Below are positions 61,258-64,000 of a stretch of 64,000 nucleotides of DNA, piece by piece; positions within the stretch are counted from its first letter, which is position 1, and every line of letters begins with the position of its first letter. The stretch comes from Chamaelirium japonicum (taxonomy: Eukaryota > Streptophyta > Magnoliopsida > Liliales > Melanthiaceae), in NCBI GenBank assembly GCA_947650365.1, contig OX393552.1:52707428-52771427 (forward strand). The letters run 5' to 3'. The position numbers and the translations under genes are program-made. The notes under the pieces were generated by a model. It was not told where the DNA came from and made no database searches. It saw only the letters and a list, made by a program, of their open reading frames with translations.

Positions 61258-61260
<3 letters not shown>
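61148..61260. mobile_element. GGTGCGGTCCGC palindromic element (copy 2)
   Basis: ATGCTTATATGCAGTC..CGGTCCGC on the left and GCGGACCGCAGACCGCACTGAAGCAT on the right, core CAGCCGTCCGATG..CATCGGACGGCTG. Slightly degraded left arm. Confidence 0.82.

Positions 61261-61330
<70 letters not shown>
61261..61330. repeat. (TA)n microsatellite
   Basis: About 35 TA units. Confidence 0.95.

Positions 61331-62810
<1,480 letters not shown>

Positions 62811-62858
<48 letters not shown>
62811..62858. repeat. (CT)n-(TA)n compound microsatellite
   Basis: About 8 CT units then about 16 TA units. Confidence 0.95.
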
Positions 62859-62861
<3 letters not shown>

Positions 62862-62991
62862 GCATGCTATAATGCGGCATGCGGTACGTGCGACACTACA
62901 CCGCAGCCGTTTGATGCGATGCATGCAGCAGTGCATCAGACGGCTACTATGCGGTGCCGCACTTACCGCATGCCGCATTATAGCATGCCTC
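62859..62991. mobile_element. GCATGCTATAATGCGG palindromic element (copy 3)
   Basis: GGGGCATGCTATAATGCGGC and GCCGCATTATAGCATGCCTC are inverse. Only TATATA separates it from the next copy at 62998. Confidence 0.9.
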
Positions 62992-62997
62992 TATATA

Positions 62998-63143
62998 GGG
63001 GCATGCTATAATGCGGCATGCGGTAAATGCAGCACCGCACTGCAGCCGTCTGATGCACGCGTTGGGTGCATCGCATGCATGCAACGGTGCATCAGACGAT
63101 TGTGGTATGGTGCCGCACTTACTGCATGCCGCATTATAGCATT

Positions 63144-63147
<4 letters not shown>
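62998..63147. mobile_element. GCATGCTATAATGCGG palindromic element (copy 4)
   Basis: Same ends as copy 3 (GGGGCATGCTATAATGCGGC; GCCGCATTATAGCATTTCTC), core CTGCAGCCGTCTGATGCACG / GGTGCATCAGACGATTG. Followed by (TA)n-(GA)n at 63148-63192. Confidence 0.9.

Positions 63148-63192
<45 letters not shown>
63148..63192. repeat. (TA)n-(GA)n compound microsatellite
   Basis: About 13 TA units then about 9 GA units; right edge of the palindrome cluster. Confidence 0.95.
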
Positions 63193-64000
63193 AAAAACAG
63201 GAAATAGGCTGCCAGCCTATTTCACCTATTTGGGCTGTCAGCTGACAGCCGTTGGATTCCCATCGCAAGAAAACCCAATAAATGATAAATAAATGCCGAG
63301 AAAACCCCGATATAGATCGCACCCTGTTTCCGGCGGGTCAGGCTTTCTTCCCTCTTCGTCTCCAGCGACTCAGGCTCCTGTCCTACTTTGTCTCCGGCGG
63401 CTCAGCCTCTCTTATCCTTCCCCTTTACCCGGAGACGAACCCCTCCGACGAAAGCTGCCACGCCAGCAGTGATGCCTCCGACTCTCTCCTCGATCTCCCG
63501 ACACCACGAGAAGCAGCAAGTGGTGCTCGCACTCATCCCCGACGCCAATCCAGCCCCGACCTCCCGGATCTCTCGTCGGGGCAGGTGTGATCCATCATTG
63601 GAGCCGGAGGGGGCTGAGCCGCCGGAAAGAGGAGCGATGGGGGCTGAGCCGCCGGAAAGGGGGAGCTGTCAGCGTCGGAGACGATCCCGTCTGGGGAGGG
63701 GGAGCTGCCGACGTCGGGGATGAAGATCGGGGCTGGTGCGATTGATCGTCGCCGGAGGGAAAGATCAGGGCTGGTGCGATCGGTGCCGGAGGAGAGATCG
63801 GGGCTGCCGGAGGTGGAGGATGGTGGTCGGGGCGGTGCGATCCACTGTCGGAGCCGGAGGGGGCGAGAGAGAGGATGAGGGTGAGGGCGCCGATGGGTGG
63901 TTCAGCGAGAGAGAGAGAGGATGAGGGTGGGGGTGAGGTAAGTGTTAATACACGGTTGTTTTAAATAAAATCGATGGCTGATGATTTTAATCGGACGGTT
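63193..64000. mobile_element. GC-rich, Pack-MULE-like segment, incomplete
   Basis: Starts with GGCTGCCAGCC / GGCTGTCAGCTGACAGCC palindromes right after the GA tract. It is followed by GC-rich repeats (CTTCGTCTCC.GCG, GGGGCTGAGCCGCCGGAAAG twice, GATCGGGGCTG). Near the window edge AATCGGACGGTT may be the start of a right arm matching the CAGCCGTTGGATT on the left. No protein domain recognised; ORFs here are compositional. Confidence 0.45.

Noticed and set aside
63282-63924. GC-rich ORFs near the right edge as a gene
   Set aside because: Low-complexity repeats (GGGGCTGAGCCGCCGGAAAG twice); no domain; probably transposon cargo.

Overview
This window is plant nuclear DNA. It has spliced genes with very long introns, plant hAT transposases, Ty3/gypsy, Ty1/copia and L1 remnants, and many (TA)n, (GA)n and (CA)n tracts. 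No prokaryotic or organellar features were seen. The abundance of hAT elements inside very long introns would fit a large-intron basal eudicot or magnoliid such as Nelumbo. That is a guess from remembered genome descriptions, not something the window proves.

One host gene is recognisable: the N-terminal quarter of a plant cation-chloride cotransporter (CCC1, SLC12/NKCC-like), + strand. A GC-rich leader exon without ATG ends near 9692. Seven coding exons follow (14566-14708, 20432-20581, 20778-20856, 31554-31645, 41487-41601, 41739-41839, 57368-57429). They join in phase to give residues 1-247 and run off the right edge. Introns are about 4.9, 5.7, 0.2, 10.7, 9.8, 0.14, 15.5 and more than 6.6 kb, so at least 54 kb is used to encode a quarter of the protein.

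The rest is mobile and repeated DNA. 1-9.4 kb: intergenic repeats (a GC-rich palindrome in microsatellites, a Tourist-like MITE, a CACTA-like end, TTTAGC minisatellites, a TIR element). Intron 1: an L1 LINE remnant. Intron 2: a 423-443 bp tandem array next to an inverted copy of the gene's own leader exon/intron 1 junction. Intron 4: a decayed gypsy pol split by two related hAT MITEs, one holding a foldback MULE-like MITE, then more hAT MITEs and a minisatellite-bearing foldback. Intron 5: a 4.75 kb hAT with exact 8-bp TSD and a broken transposase, then a copia RT fragment split by another hAT MITE. Intron 7: a hAT deletion derivative, a long series of palindromic elements bounded by (TA)n, and a 3.95 kb hAT whose 846-codon transposase frame has only two in-frame TAA codons. 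Intron 8: beads-on-string palindromes separated only by (TA)n.

The most unusual signals are (1) a superfamily of nested double-hairpin elements in (TA)n microsatellites with conserved interiors and different ends, (2) an inverted duplicate of the first exon/intron junction that brackets coding exon 2 in the same pre-mRNA, and (3) tandemly duplicated leader segments in three unrelated hAT elements.
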